64,000 nt of DNA from Flavobacterium sp. N502540 (GTDB taxonomy: Bacteria; Bacteroidota; Bacteroidia; Flavobacteriales; Flavobacteriaceae). The stretch lies in the NCBI RefSeq assembly GCF_025947365.1, contig NZ_CP110012.1, positions 1,860,001 through 1,924,000 on the forward strand. Direction: 5' to 3'. The notes beneath the pieces were generated by a model that was not told the DNA's origin, searched no databases, and saw only the letters and a list, made by a program, of their open reading frames with translations. Below, in pieces: positions 8,854 through 18,620 of the stretch. Every line of letters starts with the position of its first letter. Within the stretch, counting starts at the first letter, position 1. The position numbers and the translations under genes were made by a program.

Positions 8854-9153
8854 CCAAAATATTAGATTTATAACATTTTGAGTAATTTATGTTATAGCGA
8901 TAAAAAAGTTGCGTTTTGGGATTTAAAAGTCATCTTTTCTACAGCTGTTGATACCTTTTGAGTTTGAAAATTATATCGATTTTACAATCGGTATTGATCG
9001 TTTTTGGGATGAAAAAAGGAAGTACTAGAGAAAGCGTGTCTGTGAATTTCCGAAGTATTGATCAGATGAAGTTTTAAAGCAGGCTGAAAGCTTAAAAACA
9101 GTAGTATAGTTTAACTTGGAGTTGGCATTATCCTGAAGGGGTAAGAGCAAAAA
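8854..9153. other. Intergenic stretch without recognisable gene
   Basis: I find no convincing ORF, tRNA or repeat here. Short frames are interrupted and lack family features. Confidence 0.5.
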
Positions 9154-9184
9154 AAAAAGCCTTTTGAATATTTCAGAAGGCTTT
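9154..9184 (-). terminator. Intrinsic terminator after the Bax-inhibitor-1-like gene
   Basis: On the minus strand AAAGCCTTCTG pairs with CAAAAGGCTTT (one G-U pair) and is followed by a long T run. Confidence 0.85.
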
Positions 9185-9205
9185 GGTTATGAGAAAAAGA
9201 AAGAA

Positions 9206-9979
9206 TTAATCTTTGCTTGATAATTTTGACAATAGTCGTAAGAATTCGATGTACAACCAAACTAGTGTGATAATTAATCCCATTGCACCATACCATTCCA
9301 TGAATTTTGGCATTCTTTGCTGTACTCCTTTTTCGATCTGATCAAAGTCTAAGAATAAGTTTAACGCAGCAATAATAATAACAAAAACACTAATTCCGAT
9401 ACTCATCATTGAGTTTCCATAGTGAACAGGCGTCCAGCTTGTGAATAAAGAAACTAACCATGAAATTAAATAATAGGTAGCAATTGCTAATGTTGCTGCA
9501 ACAACTACTGACTTAAATTGCTCGGTAACTTTTACAATTCTAAATTTATACAAACCAAGGCATACTAAAAAAGTAACCAGAGTTGCTCCAACGGCGTTAA
9601 TTACAATTCCGGGATATTTGGCTTCAAAGATGGCTGAAATTCCTCCAATGAATAGTCCCTCAAATAAAGCATAACCAGGAGCTAAATAAGGAGAAGCCTG
9701 AGGTTTAAAGGCTGAAATTACAACTAAAATTAGTCCAATGATGGCACCTCCGATAGCAGGCAGCATCACATTCATACCATTAAATGCCATCCACCACGTT
9801 ACCATAGCCGATCCGCATAAAATTAAAAACAAGATGGCCGTTTTGTTGATTGTACCAGATAAAGTCATCTCCTGATTGTAGTCGATAATTTGTGCCTGAT
9901 GTACTTCTTCAGCTTTTGAAACAGCATTAGAGGAGAAACGCTTGTTGCTTAAAAATGGATTTTTTGAATTAAAGTTCAT
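9206..9979 (-). CDS. Bax inhibitor-1/YccA-family membrane protein
   Basis: This 257-residue protein has an N-terminal cytosolic stretch of about 50 residues, then about seven hydrophobic segments. GYALFEGLFIGGISAIFEAKYPGIV and the C-terminal FDQIEKGVQQRMPKFMEWYGAMGL block are hallmarks of the bacterial BI-1/YccA group. It sits in the inner membrane. Relatives are pH-sensitive calcium-leak channels or modulators of membrane proteolysis, but the role here is unknown. It is a single gene with its own -7 element and terminator, downstream of the nuo operon on the same strand. Confidence 0.88.
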   Translation of the reverse strand: MNFNSKNPFLSNKRFSSNAVSKAEEVHQAQIIDYNQEMTLSGTINKTAILFLILCGSAMVTWWMAFNGMNVMLPAIGGAIIGLILVVISAFKPQASPYLAPGYALFEGLFIGGISAIFEAKYPGIVINAVGATLVTFLVCLGLYKFRIVKVTEQFKSVVVAATLAIATYYLISWLVSLFTSWTPVHYGNSMMSIGISVFVIIIAALNLFLDFDQIEKGVQQRMPKFMEWYGAMGLIITLVWLYIEFLRLLSKLSSKD

Positions 9980-10004
9980 AATGTAATTGGTTTTAAAAAC
10001 GTAT

Positions 10005-10012
10005 CAAATATA
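10005..10012 (-). promoter_or_regulatory. -7 element for the Bax-inhibitor-1-like gene
   Basis: The minus strand reads TATATTTG, 26 bp before the ATG at 9979. No clear TTG box lies at the right distance. Confidence 0.5.
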
Positions 10013-10094
10013 ATCGATATTTTTTGATGTGCCTTGATTCCTATAGAATTTTTAACAATTCGGAGCATTTGTTTTGAAGCATTATTCTTCTAAA

Positions 10095-10124
10095 TAAAAA
10101 AGCCGTCAATGAAAATTGACGGCT
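10095..10124 (-). terminator. Terminator of the nuo operon
   Basis: AGCCGTCAAT and ATTGACGGCT form a perfect 10-bp stem around a 4-base loop, with a T run on the minus strand, just past the nuoN stop. Confidence 0.9.
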
Positions 10125-10145
10125 CGTATAGCTGTTTTTAAATTC

Positions 10146-11537
10146 TTATTTTAAAAGATCTAAAACTAAAGAAGGGAACAAACCTAAAGCAATGTTTAAA
10201 GCAATTGAAATTACAGCAACCGCATAAATAAGGAAAGGTTTTCCTGTACGTTCCTGGTTAGGTTCTTTAGAGTACATCGCCAGGATTAGTTTGAAATAAT
10301 ATCCAACACTTATAATTGAGTTGATAACTGCTACAATCACTAAAGCAATGTATCCTGCCTGAATCGTTTGGTTGAATAAGAATAACTTAGCAAAGAAACC
10401 TGAGAAAATAGGAACACCGGCCATAGACAACAACGAACCTGTAAGGATTGCCGCCAATAGCGGATTTGTTTTTCCTAAACCGTGGAAATTGGTAATATCT
10501 TCGTTATCCTGATTTTTGCATACGTATAAAACAACACTAAATGCAGCGATTCCGGCCAATGCATAAGCAGCTGTGTAGTACAATAAAACACCTGCTGAGG
10601 TTGCTATCGTTAATAAAGTCATCAACATAAAACCGGCATGCGAGATTCCTGAGAATGCCAGCATACGTTTTACATTTACCTGACGCAATGCCATTATATT
10701 TCCAACAGTCATAGAAGCGATTGAAACGATTACAACAATAGTTTCAAAAGTTCCTAAAAGATCCTGATTGTCTAGTGATGGAATGAAATTCAATGCAGAA
10801 ACCAATTTATAAAGCGTAGCGATCGCTACAACTTTTGCCAAAGTACTCATTAAAGCAGTAGTCAATGCAGGAGAACCTTCGTAAACATCCGGAGCCCAGA
10901 AATGAAAAGGAACCGCTGCTACTTTGAACAACATACCAATAATCATTAAAATCATTCCGATAGGAAACCAGATTGGCAATTCGGCAGATAGAGAGATTTC
11001 ATGGATTTCAGCTACGTCAAAAGTTCCCATCGCTCCGTAAATCAAACAGATTCCGAATAAAATGATTCCAGATGCAAAAGATCCCATTAGGAAATATTTC
11101 ATACCAGCCTCATTACTTTTTAAGTTCAAACGATCACTTGCTGCCAAAACGTAAAGAGCAATTGACAGGATTTCGATTCCTAAGAAAAACATCGCTAAGT
11201 TTCCGAAAGAAACCATAGCCACTCCACCGGCTAATAAAAATACTTTGATCGCAACGAAATCGGAGATTTTGGTTGGATGATTTTCGTAAAAATTATGACT
11301 TAATGCTACCAGGAAAATGGTCAAAACAATAAACAACGATGAAAATGTCACAGAGAATTTACTCACTGTAATCATATTGTTATAGTAACTTGCTGTTGAT
11401 CCGAATTCGTAAAAGTTAAGCGCCAAAACACCCAATAAACCTACGATGGTAATTGGAACAATGGCCTTTCTTAAATTAAGAATTTCAAACAATAGGCAGA
11501 AAATACCCAATCCTGTTATAGCTATTAATGTATTCAT
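10146..11537 (-). CDS. nuoN: NADH-quinone oxidoreductase subunit N
   Basis: This 463-residue antiporter-like subunit of complex I has about 14 hydrophobic segments. Conserved blocks include KYFLMGSFASGIILFG, KVAAVPFHFWAPDVYEGSP (with the conserved Lys and proline-broken helix) and NVKRMLAFSGISHAGFML. It forms one of the proton-pumping modules of the membrane arm. It is the last gene of the operon and is followed at once by the terminator; about 70 bp separate it from nuoM. Confidence 0.96.
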   Translation of the reverse strand: MNTLIAITGLGIFCLLFEILNLRKAIVPITIVGLLGVLALNFYEFGSTASYYNNMITVSKFSVTFSSLFIVLTIFLVALSHNFYENHPTKISDFVAIKVFLLAGGVAMVSFGNLAMFFLGIEILSIALYVLAASDRLNLKSNEAGMKYFLMGSFASGIILFGICLIYGAMGTFDVAEIHEISLSAELPIWFPIGMILMIIGMLFKVAAVPFHFWAPDVYEGSPALTTALMSTLAKVVAIATLYKLVSALNFIPSLDNQDLLGTFETIVVIVSIASMTVGNIMALRQVNVKRMLAFSGISHAGFMLMTLLTIATSAGVLLYYTAAYALAGIAAFSVVLYVCKNQDNEDITNFHGLGKTNPLLAAILTGSLLSMAGVPIFSGFFAKLFLFNQTIQAGYIALVIVAVINSIISVGYYFKLILAMYSKEPNQERTGKPFLIYAVAVISIALNIALGLFPSLVLDLLK

Positions 11538-11605
11538 TTTTGTTTTTTTGATTTAGGAAATCTAAAACTAATGACGCCCTAATTTATTTTTATTTAAAAT
11601 ATTTT

Positions 11606-13045
11606 TTAATTTTTATTGATAACGTTCAGAATCGTTTCTAAACTTGGTGTAATCAAATCTGTAATTGGTTTTGGATAGAATCCGAAGAAAATCAACACTG
11701 CAATAATCGCTACTAATGAAATTCCTTCATGAACAGAAACGTCAGCAAAAGTTTTCGAATTGGTTTCTCCCAACATTACATTTTGAAACATTTTAAGCAT
11801 ATAATAAGCCCCTAAAATAATAGTAGTTCCACCTAAAACAGCAAACCAGATATTAATTTGAGAAAGACTGTACAAAACAGTAAACTCCCCAACAAAGTTA
11901 AAAGTACTTGGTAAAGCAACAGAAGCCAATACCAAAATTAAAAACATTGAAGTGAATTTTGGAGATTGTGTACGAATACCGCCTAATTGTGAAATTTCTC
12001 TGGTTTCATATCTTCTGAAGATAATTTCGGCTGCATAGAACAAACCTACTACCACAAAACCGTGAGCAATCATTTGTAATACAGCTCCACGTAAACCATC
12101 GATAGTTAAGGTGTAAGTTCCTGCCGCAATTAAACCAACGTGCGCCAAAGACGAATAAGCTAACAATTTCTTCAGATCTTTTTGTCTTAAAGCTACAATT
12201 GATCCGTAGATCACACCCGCAATTCCAAGAGCGATGAAGATGTTCATGTATTCTTTTGCAGCCAATGGTGCAAGTGGCAATTGCCAACGAATCACACTGT
12301 ACAATCCCATTTTTAGCATGATACCGGATAAAAGCATTGTTCCAACAGTTGGTGCTTTTTGGTATACATTTGCCTGCCAGGTGTGGAAAGGTATGATTGG
12401 AATTTTAATAGCATAAGCAAGGAAGAAGGCTAAGAAAATCCATAATTGCTCGCAAGCAGATAAGTTTAATTTGTATAAATCTTCGATTAAGAAGCTTCCG
12501 GCTTTTTGATACAAGTAGATAAAAGCAACTAACATGAACAAGGAACCTGCCAGTGTGTAGATAAAGAATTTAACTACTGCTTTTCTGCGTTCTTCGGCAT
12601 CACCATTACCCCAGATAAGGGCAATAAAGTAAATTGGAATAAGCGCCAACTCCCAGAAAATATAGTATAAAAGACCGTCTGCTGCCAGGAACGTTCCTGT
12701 CATAGCAAATGCCATAAATAAAATTAGAGCATAAAAACCTTTGGCATTTTTGTATTCGTTACCAAAAGAAGAGAATATAATAATTGGCGTTAAAGCTACT
12801 GTCAGCAAAAGCATCGCCATACCTAAACCATCTGCGTTAAGAGCAAATGAAATTTTAGGCTGAGTAATCCAGGTATTGATCAGACTGATATTCTCACCAG
12901 CTGAAAAATGATTTAATAAAACAATTGAACAACCTAAAGCCGCCAAACTAAAGAACAAAGCTACTTTTGATGCTAGCTTGTCACCAACAAAATAAGTGGC
13001 AAATGCACCAATTAGAAGAATAATTAATATAAGAGAAACGTTCAT
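11606..13045 (-). CDS. nuoM: NADH-quinone oxidoreductase subunit M
   Basis: This 479-residue antiporter-like complex I subunit is recognised by YIFWELALIPIYFI (with the essential membrane Glu), KFFIYTLAGSLFML, KIPIIPFHTWQANVYQKAPT and KDLKKLLAYSSLAHVGLI. It forms a proton-translocating unit between NuoL and NuoN. The start is 10 bp after the nuoL stop, consistent with one transcript. Confidence 0.97.
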   Translation of the reverse strand: MNVSLILIILLIGAFATYFVGDKLASKVALFFSLAALGCSIVLLNHFSAGENISLINTWITQPKISFALNADGLGMAMLLLTVALTPIIIFSSFGNEYKNAKGFYALILFMAFAMTGTFLAADGLLYYIFWELALIPIYFIALIWGNGDAEERRKAVVKFFIYTLAGSLFMLVAFIYLYQKAGSFLIEDLYKLNLSACEQLWIFLAFFLAYAIKIPIIPFHTWQANVYQKAPTVGTMLLSGIMLKMGLYSVIRWQLPLAPLAAKEYMNIFIALGIAGVIYGSIVALRQKDLKKLLAYSSLAHVGLIAAGTYTLTIDGLRGAVLQMIAHGFVVVGLFYAAEIIFRRYETREISQLGGIRTQSPKFTSMFLILVLASVALPSTFNFVGEFTVLYSLSQINIWFAVLGGTTIILGAYYMLKMFQNVMLGETNSKTFADVSVHEGISLVAIIAVLIFFGFYPKPITDLITPSLETILNVINKN

Positions 13046-13055
13046 AGTTGTAAAA

Positions 13056-14939
13056 TTATTTAGCTAAAAATATATAGGAAACAATGGCACAAAGCCCTAA
13101 AACAAATGCAAAAAGATATAATCCGATACTTCCGTTTTGTAATTTTTTACCTTGAAAAGCCAATTCGTTGGCTACTTTTCCTAATCCAAAAACAAGGGCA
13201 GACAAACCTGTTTCGATATAGTCTCTGAAAAATCTTGATAATCCGTTGATAGAGCGAACGAAAATAGCATCGTAAGCTTCGTCTACATAATATTTATTGT
13301 ATAACACTTTAGTCAAACCGGTAATGTTTTCGTCCGCTTCCGGAACATTATCTTGTTTGAAGTATTTCACATAAGCAATTAAAATACCTAGTAATCCGCC
13401 TAAAACAGCAACTCCCATTAAAGTGTATTCTGTTGTACCTAAATGGTGTTCTTCGCCTGCTACTTTAGTGAAAAGAGGGGCTAAATAACCATTTAACCAG
13501 CTGTTTCCAGGTAAACTGATCAATCCTCCAAAAGTAGCCAGAATAGCTAAAATTACTAAAGGAAAAGTAATCAATCCGTCACTTTCATGTAAGTGGTGTT
13601 TTTGCTCTTCGGTTCCTCTGAAATCTTTAAAGAAAGTAAGGAACATTAATCTGAACATATAAAATGCCGTCATGATAGAAGCAACAGATCCTACAACATA
13701 AAGCGGGATGCTATGGTGGAAAGCCGTTAATAAAATTTCGTCTTTAGAGAAGAAACCAGAGAAAAACGGTACACCTGAAATGGCTAATGATGAAATTAAC
13801 ATTGTCCAGAAAGTGATTGGCATCGCTTTACGCAAACCTCCCATTTTACGCATATCCTGTTCCCCATGTAAACCATGAATTACAGATCCTGAACCTAAGA
13901 ACAGACAAGCTTTGAAGAAAGCGTGTGTGATTACGTGAAAGACGGCTACTTCATAAGCACCAAATCCTAAGGCTAAAAACATTAAACCTAATTGAGAAAC
14001 GGTAGAGTAGGCTAATACTTTTTTGATGTCGGTCTGAACCAAACCGATTGTTGCAGCTACTAATGAAGTTACAGCTCCAATAATAGCGATAACAGACTGA
14101 ACATCCGGAGCTAAATCAAATACAAAGTTCAAACGGGTAATCATAAAGATACCGGCGGTTACCATTGTTGCAGCGTGAATTAATGCAGATACCGGAGTTG
14201 GTCCTGCCATCGCATCAGGCAACCAGGTGTATAATGGAATTTGTGCTGATTTACCACAAGCTCCAATAAACAAACATAAAGCAGCTAATGAAAGCAATGG
14301 GATATTTAAGTTTGCTGCCCCTGCGATTGCAGTTTTTAAAGTTGCATAATCTAAAGTTGAGAACATTGAACCTAGTATGAACATTCCGATTAATAAACCT
14401 AAATCTCCAATTCTGTTCATGATGAAAGCTTTTTTCGCAGCATCATTGTAATCCTGGTTTTTGTGCCAGAATCCAATTAATAAGTACGAACAAAGACCAA
14501 CACCTTCCCAACCGATGAATAAAACTAACAGGTTACTTCCCATTACAAGAGTAATCATGAAGAATACGAACAGATTCAAATAAGCAAAAAACTTGTGCAT
14601 ATTCTCATCGTCGTGCATATAGCTGATGGAGTATAAGTGAATCAACGATCCGATACCGGTTACGAAAAGCAACCAAAGTAAAGACAACTGATCTAATAAA
14701 AATCCAAGATTGATCTTTAAATTACTAATTTGAATCCAGTCAAATAAAGTAACCTGAAGAGCTTGTTTGGTTTGGCTCACCTGATTGAAAAAGAAAAGTG
14801 TAACAGCAAAAGAAACCACTACAGCAGCAGTTCCGATGATTCCTGAAACGGTTTTTCCTAAGCTCTTGCCAAAGAAAACATTGATTAAAAATCCTAAAAA
14901 AGGAGATAAAACTAAAAGTAAAGCTAAATTGGTATCCAT
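13056..14939 (-). CDS. nuoL: NADH-quinone oxidoreductase subunit L
   Basis: This 627-residue protein is the distal antiporter-like subunit of complex I. Visible marks are FIGWEGVGLCSYLLIGFW (conserved Glu), AFIMNRIGDLGLLIG, CGKSAQIPLYTWLPDAMAGPTPVSALIHAATMV and KKVLAYSTVSQLGLMF. The C-terminus has the extra region expected to form the long lateral helix, ending in hydrophobic segments. It starts 6 bp after nuoK stops. Confidence 0.97.
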   Translation of the reverse strand: MDTNLALLLVLSPFLGFLINVFFGKSLGKTVSGIIGTAAVVVSFAVTLFFFNQVSQTKQALQVTLFDWIQISNLKINLGFLLDQLSLLWLLFVTGIGSLIHLYSISYMHDDENMHKFFAYLNLFVFFMITLVMGSNLLVLFIGWEGVGLCSYLLIGFWHKNQDYNDAAKKAFIMNRIGDLGLLIGMFILGSMFSTLDYATLKTAIAGAANLNIPLLSLAALCLFIGACGKSAQIPLYTWLPDAMAGPTPVSALIHAATMVTAGIFMITRLNFVFDLAPDVQSVIAIIGAVTSLVAATIGLVQTDIKKVLAYSTVSQLGLMFLALGFGAYEVAVFHVITHAFFKACLFLGSGSVIHGLHGEQDMRKMGGLRKAMPITFWTMLISSLAISGVPFFSGFFSKDEILLTAFHHSIPLYVVGSVASIMTAFYMFRLMFLTFFKDFRGTEEQKHHLHESDGLITFPLVILAILATFGGLISLPGNSWLNGYLAPLFTKVAGEEHHLGTTEYTLMGVAVLGGLLGILIAYVKYFKQDNVPEADENITGLTKVLYNKYYVDEAYDAIFVRSINGLSRFFRDYIETGLSALVFGLGKVANELAFQGKKLQNGSIGLYLFAFVLGLCAIVSYIFLAK

Positions 14940-14945
14940 TTTTAT

Positions 14946-15266
14946 TTATCCTTTTAAATTTTTTAAATTATCGATACTAATCGAACCTAAATTTCTAAAG
15001 ATCGAAACTAAAATAGCCAATCCAACTGCAACTTCTGCTGCAGCAACTGCCATCGAAAAGAACACAAAGACTTGTCCCTGCGCATCCTGATGGTAAGTTG
15101 AAAAAGCAACAAATAAAAGGTTAACAGCATTCAACATGATTTCGATAGACATGAAAACGATAATAGCGTTTCGTCTGTACAATACACCAAAAATACCAAT
15201 ACAGAAAAGTACAACACTCAAAAAGATGTAGTTTTCAATACCTATTTGATTTAATATATTACCCAT
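14946..15266 (-). CDS. nuoK: NADH-quinone oxidoreductase subunit K
   Basis: This 106-residue protein has three hydrophobic segments. The conserved membrane glutamates lie in [17 protein letters not shown] and [19 protein letters not shown]. It is a small proton-path subunit of complex I (ND4L homologue). Its first base coincides with the last base of nuoJ, which suggests coupled translation. Confidence 0.96.
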   Translation of the reverse strand: MGNILNQIGIENYIFLSVVLFCIGIFGVLYRRNAIIVFMSIEIMLNAVNLLFVAFSTYHQDAQGQVFVFFSMAVAAAEVAVGLAILVSIFRNLGSISIDNLKNLKG

Positions 15267-15805
15267 TATTTATTTAATTTTTCTTTTTTAGACAATAATA
15301 CAGTTCCAATCATGGCTACTAAAAGCAAGATCGAAGCAAATTCAAACGGAACCATATATTCGTTCAGCAAAATTTTACCCAATACTTTAATTGATTGGAA
15401 ATCTTCACCCGTTGAGTCGTATTCGCCAACAATTGGTTTAGAATTGATAAAAATTGCAATTAATACTATGCAAATCAAACAAAAAGAGACAATTGCACCT
15501 AAACGAGTAATTCTGGGACGGTGCACTTCTTTTTGTTCGTTCAGGTTCATCAACATGATCGTAAACAGGAACAGAATCATAATCGCTCCCGAGTAGACTA
15601 TGATGTGTACGATAGCCAAAAATTGAGAGTTTAATAGTAAATAATGACCGGCAATAGAGAAAAAACAAATCACTAAATAAATAGCACTATGAATTGGGTT
15701 TCTGCTAAAAATAGTCAGGAAAGCGGTAATCACCGTAATAAACGCTAAGAAACAAAATATAATTTGTACAGTTGTTGCGTGTGCAAAATCGGGAATATGT
15801 ATCAT
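15266..15805 (-). CDS. nuoJ: NADH-quinone oxidoreductase subunit J
   Basis: This 179-residue ND6 homologue has about five hydrophobic segments, with [46 protein letters not shown] covering the conserved third helix whose bend couples quinone chemistry to pumping. It starts directly after the nuoI stop and overlaps nuoK by one base. Confidence 0.96.
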   Translation of the reverse strand: MIHIPDFAHATTVQIIFCFLAFITVITAFLTIFSRNPIHSAIYLVICFFSIAGHYLLLNSQFLAIVHIIVYSGAIMILFLFTIMLMNLNEQKEVHRPRITRLGAIVSFCLICIVLIAIFINSKPIVGEYDSTGEDFQSIKVLGKILLNEYMVPFEFASILLLVAMIGTVLLSKKEKLNK

Positions 15806-16351
15806 TTAGTTAGCATTATTAAGTTGAGCATTTTTGATAGCCACGTCAAGAGGCATCACTAATCTGTCTTTTCCAAAAATGAAATCTTCTCTTTCATAGC
15901 TTGAAGGTACCAAAACTTTTGAAGTCGTCAGGTAAATGGCATCTTTTGGGCAGGCTTCTTCACATAAACCGCAGAAAATGCAACGTAACATATTGATTTC
16001 GTAGATTGAAGCATATTTTTCTTCTCTGTACAAATGTTTCTCATCTGCTTTACGCTCAGCAGCTTTCATTGTGATCGCTTCTGCTGGGCATGATAAAGCA
16101 CATAATCCGCAGGCAGTACAGTTTTCACGACCTTGTTCATCACGTTTCAATTGGTGCTGACCACGATAAACCGGACTCATTTCACGCACTTGTTCAGGGT
16201 AGTGAATCGTCACTTTTTTTCTGAATAAGTGTTTAAGCGTGATAAACAATCCTTTTACAATCGCCACAAGATACAATCGTTCCATAAAAGTCATCTCCTT
16301 GTTAGAGACCACTTTTTTTCTACCCGATAATGATATAGTTTCTATTGACAT
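15806..16351 (-). CDS. nuoI: NADH-quinone oxidoreductase subunit I
   Basis: This 181-residue protein carries two complete 4Fe-4S motifs: Cys78-81-84-88 (CTACGLCALSCP) and Cys124-127-130-134 (CIFCGLCEEACP). These are the N6a/N6b clusters passing electrons towards NuoB. An amphipathic N-terminal part (residues about 20-45) would anchor it to the membrane arm. It is separated from nuoH by a 162-bp gap that holds a long hairpin element, unlike the tight spacing of its downstream neighbours. Confidence 0.96.
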   Translation of the reverse strand: MSIETISLSGRKKVVSNKEMTFMERLYLVAIVKGLFITLKHLFRKKVTIHYPEQVREMSPVYRGQHQLKRDEQGRENCTACGLCALSCPAEAITMKAAERKADEKHLYREEKYASIYEINMLRCIFCGLCEEACPKDAIYLTTSKVLVPSSYEREDFIFGKDRLVMPLDVAIKNAQLNNAN

Positions 16352-16420
16352 TTTTTAATGTATGATTTACGATTCACTATTTGTATTATACAAATCAAAT
16401 CTGTTTTATTTTTGTTTTTA

Positions 16421-16503
16421 AGCTAATCCTGCTATCCGCTGTATCTTTTGTCTCGTTCAAAAACGAGATCACAAAAGGATGCCGCTGCTATCAGGGCTAG
16501 GGC
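16421..16503. repeat. Long imperfect hairpin element between nuoH and nuoI
   Basis: An outer arm with CCTGCTATCCGCTG pairs with GCCGCTGCTATCAGG. Middle arms TATCTTTTGT and ACAAAAGGAT pair, and the centre is CTCGTT-CAAA-AACGAG, a perfect 6-bp stem. From memory, very similar hairpins (GATAGCAGCGG... and ...GCGGATAGCAGG) recur in flavobacterial genomes. It would be transcribed within the nuo messenger. Confidence 0.7.
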
Positions 16504-16513
16504 ATTACGGTTC

Positions 16514-17566
16514 TTAGAATCCTAAAGCTGCTGCGATATCGTGTCTTAATATTACAGCACCCGTAATCATAATGTTAATAATGGAAAGCGGTATTAAAAT
16601 TCTCCAGCCTAAATTCATTAATTGGTCGTATCTGAATCTTGGAATCGTCCAACGTACCCACATATAGAAAAAGATGAAGAAACATATTTTAACAAACAAG
16701 ACTACGATACCTAAAATATTTCCAGCGTTTACCCCTACATTATCAACCATCCATTGCATTCCAGGATAATTGTATCCACCAAAGAACAATACCGAGATAA
16801 TAGTGGCTGAGATGAACATACTCGCATATTCAGCAAACAAATAGAATCCCATTTTCATCGATGAATATTCAGTATGGTAACCTCCAATTAATTCGTTTTC
16901 ACATTCTGCTAAATCAAAAGGAGTTCTGTTTGTTTCAGCGAAAGAACAAATTAAGAAGATTAGAAAAGATAACGGCTGGTAAAAAACATTCCAGTTCATT
17001 CCTTGTTGTTGTAAGGAAATTTCTTTTAAGCTTAAAGTTCCGGTCATCATCAACAAAGCAATCATCGATAATCCCATGGCAACTTCATAAGAAACCATTT
17101 GTGAAGCTGCACGAACAGCTCCCATCAAAGAGAATTTATTGTTAGAAGCCCATCCACCAATCATGATACCGTAAACTCCTACAGAAAGAACACCAAAAAT
17201 ATATAATAAAGCAATATTGATATCAGTGGCCTGTAAATAAACATCACGGCCAAAAACATGTAATTTGTCCCCCCAAGGAATAACAGCACTGGTCATCAAA
17301 GCCGTACTCATTGCGATTCCGGGTCCTACGATAAATAAAAATTTATTCGGTGTATTTGGGAAAAATTCTTCTTTCGAGAATAATTTCATACCATCAGCAA
17401 GAGGTTGTAATAATCCTCCCCATCCGGCACGGTTTGGTCCTACACGGTCCTGTAAAAAAGCAGCAACTTTACGTTCAGCCCAGGTAGAATACATCGCCAT
17501 AATCATAGTAATCGCAAAAACGACAACAATAACGACACTTTTTTCTATAATAAATGCACTTTCCAT
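16514..17566 (-). CDS. nuoH: NADH-quinone oxidoreductase subunit H
   Basis: This 350-residue ND1 homologue with about eight hydrophobic segments contains ERKVAAFLQDRVGPNRAG (quinone-chamber loop), FAETNRTPFDLAECENELIGGYHTEYSSMKMG (charged E-channel loop) and WVRWTIPRFRYDQLMNLGW. It forms the quinone site at the junction of the two arms of complex I. It starts 3 bp after the nuoG stop. Confidence 0.97.
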   Translation of the reverse strand: MESAFIIEKSVVIVVVFAITMIMAMYSTWAERKVAAFLQDRVGPNRAGWGGLLQPLADGMKLFSKEEFFPNTPNKFLFIVGPGIAMSTALMTSAVIPWGDKLHVFGRDVYLQATDINIALLYIFGVLSVGVYGIMIGGWASNNKFSLMGAVRAASQMVSYEVAMGLSMIALLMMTGTLSLKEISLQQQGMNWNVFYQPLSFLIFLICSFAETNRTPFDLAECENELIGGYHTEYSSMKMGFYLFAEYASMFISATIISVLFFGGYNYPGMQWMVDNVGVNAGNILGIVVLFVKICFFIFFYMWVRWTIPRFRYDQLMNLGWRILIPLSIINIMITGAVILRHDIAAALGF

Positions 17567-17569
17567 TTC

Positions 17570-18601
17570 TTAAGATTTTTTATCATTAGTAATTAATGGA
17601 ATTGCAGCCATACTAATTTTTTTACGATCAATATCTCTACCTAAAAGGATATTTTTCTCTGTATCAATTTCAACTTTCTCTAATTTTTGAGTGTAGTTGT
17701 TTTGGTTGATTACAGAATCTTTTTCAAATTCTCTTGGTCCTTCAATTACCCAGTCACTCACATTTTTATGGTCAAAACGGCAGCTGTTGCAAATGAATTC
17801 TTCTACTTCATGGTACTCGTCTTTACGACCGGTAACACGCTGAATTTCTCCTCCAAACATCCATACAGTTGTTTTACCACAACATCCCGGAGTCGTACAT
17901 TCTCTGTGAGCGTTGAAAGGTTTGTTGAACCAAACTCTTGATTTAAAACGGAAAGTTTTATCAGTTAAAGCTCCAACCGGACAAACGTCGATCATGTTTC
18001 CAGAAAACTCGTTGTCGATTGCTTTAGAAATTCCAGTTGAAATATTAGCGTGGTCACCACGATCTAATACCCCGTGAACTCTGTTGTCTGTCAATTGATC
18101 AGCAACCTGTACACATCTTTGACATAAGATACAACGGTTCATATGCAGTTGAATATTCGGACCGATATCTTCAGGTTCGAACGTTCTTTTTTCTTCAATA
18201 AAACGTGATTTTGGATTTCCGTGCTCAAAACTTAAGTTCTGAAGATCACATTCTCCTGCCTGATCACAAATAGGGCAATCCAGCGGGTGGTTGATCAATA
18301 AAAACTCCGTTACCGATTTACGGGCTTCTGTTACACGATCAGAAGATTTACTGTTCACTTCCATTCCGTCCATACATCCTGTTACGCAAGATGCCATTAA
18401 TTTTGGCATTGGTCTTGGGTCAGCTTCACTTCCTTTCGAAACTTCAACTAAACAACAACGGCATTTTCCACCGCTGCCTTTTAATTTTGAGTAATAACAC
18501 ATGGCTGGCGGAACTAAATCTCCACCAATCATACGTGCAGCCTGCAGGATTGTTGTTCCTGGCTCTACGTCTATACTTTGACCGTCTATGGTTACTTTCA
18601 T
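17570..18601 (-). CDS. nuoG: Short NuoG-like iron-sulfur subunit of complex I
   Basis: At 343 residues this is far shorter than the roughly 900-residue E. coli NuoG. The N-terminal 2Fe-2S ligands are present (Cys35, Cys47, Cys50, Cys72), as are the His-Cys3 4Fe-4S set (His105, Cys109, Cys112, Cys118) and a further 4Fe-4S set (Cys157, Cys160, Cys163, Cys207). A remnant of the next Cys-rich segment is visible (Cys235, Cys240/241, Cys271, Cys274). The large molybdopterin-like domain is missing. The gene is intact and tightly packed before nuoH, so this is a natural short form, as in other flavobacteria, not a broken gene. Confidence 0.92.
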   Translation of the reverse strand: MKVTIDGQSIDVEPGTTILQAARMIGGDLVPPAMCYYSKLKGSGGKCRCCLVEVSKGSEADPRPMPKLMASCVTGCMDGMEVNSKSSDRVTEARKSVTEFLLINHPLDCPICDQAGECDLQNLSFEHGNPKSRFIEEKRTFEPEDIGPNIQLHMNRCILCQRCVQVADQLTDNRVHGVLDRGDHANISTGISKAIDNEFSGNMIDVCPVGALTDKTFRFKSRVWFNKPFNAHRECTTPGCCGKTTVWMFGGEIQRVTGRKDEYHEVEEFICNSCRFDHKNVSDWVIEGPREFEKDSVINQNNYTQKLEKVEIDTEKNILLGRDIDRKKISMAAIPLITNDKKS

Positions 18602-18620
18602 CTCTTACTTTTGTTTTTTT

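Noticed and set aside
8575..9153. tRNA or small structured RNA gene
   Set aside because: No cloverleaf or known RNA motif could be read; only the two inverted repeats are supported.
17570..18601. Truncated, broken nuoG
   Set aside because: The frame is intact, all main cluster ligands are present and spacing to nuoH is 3 bp; short NuoG is normal in this group.
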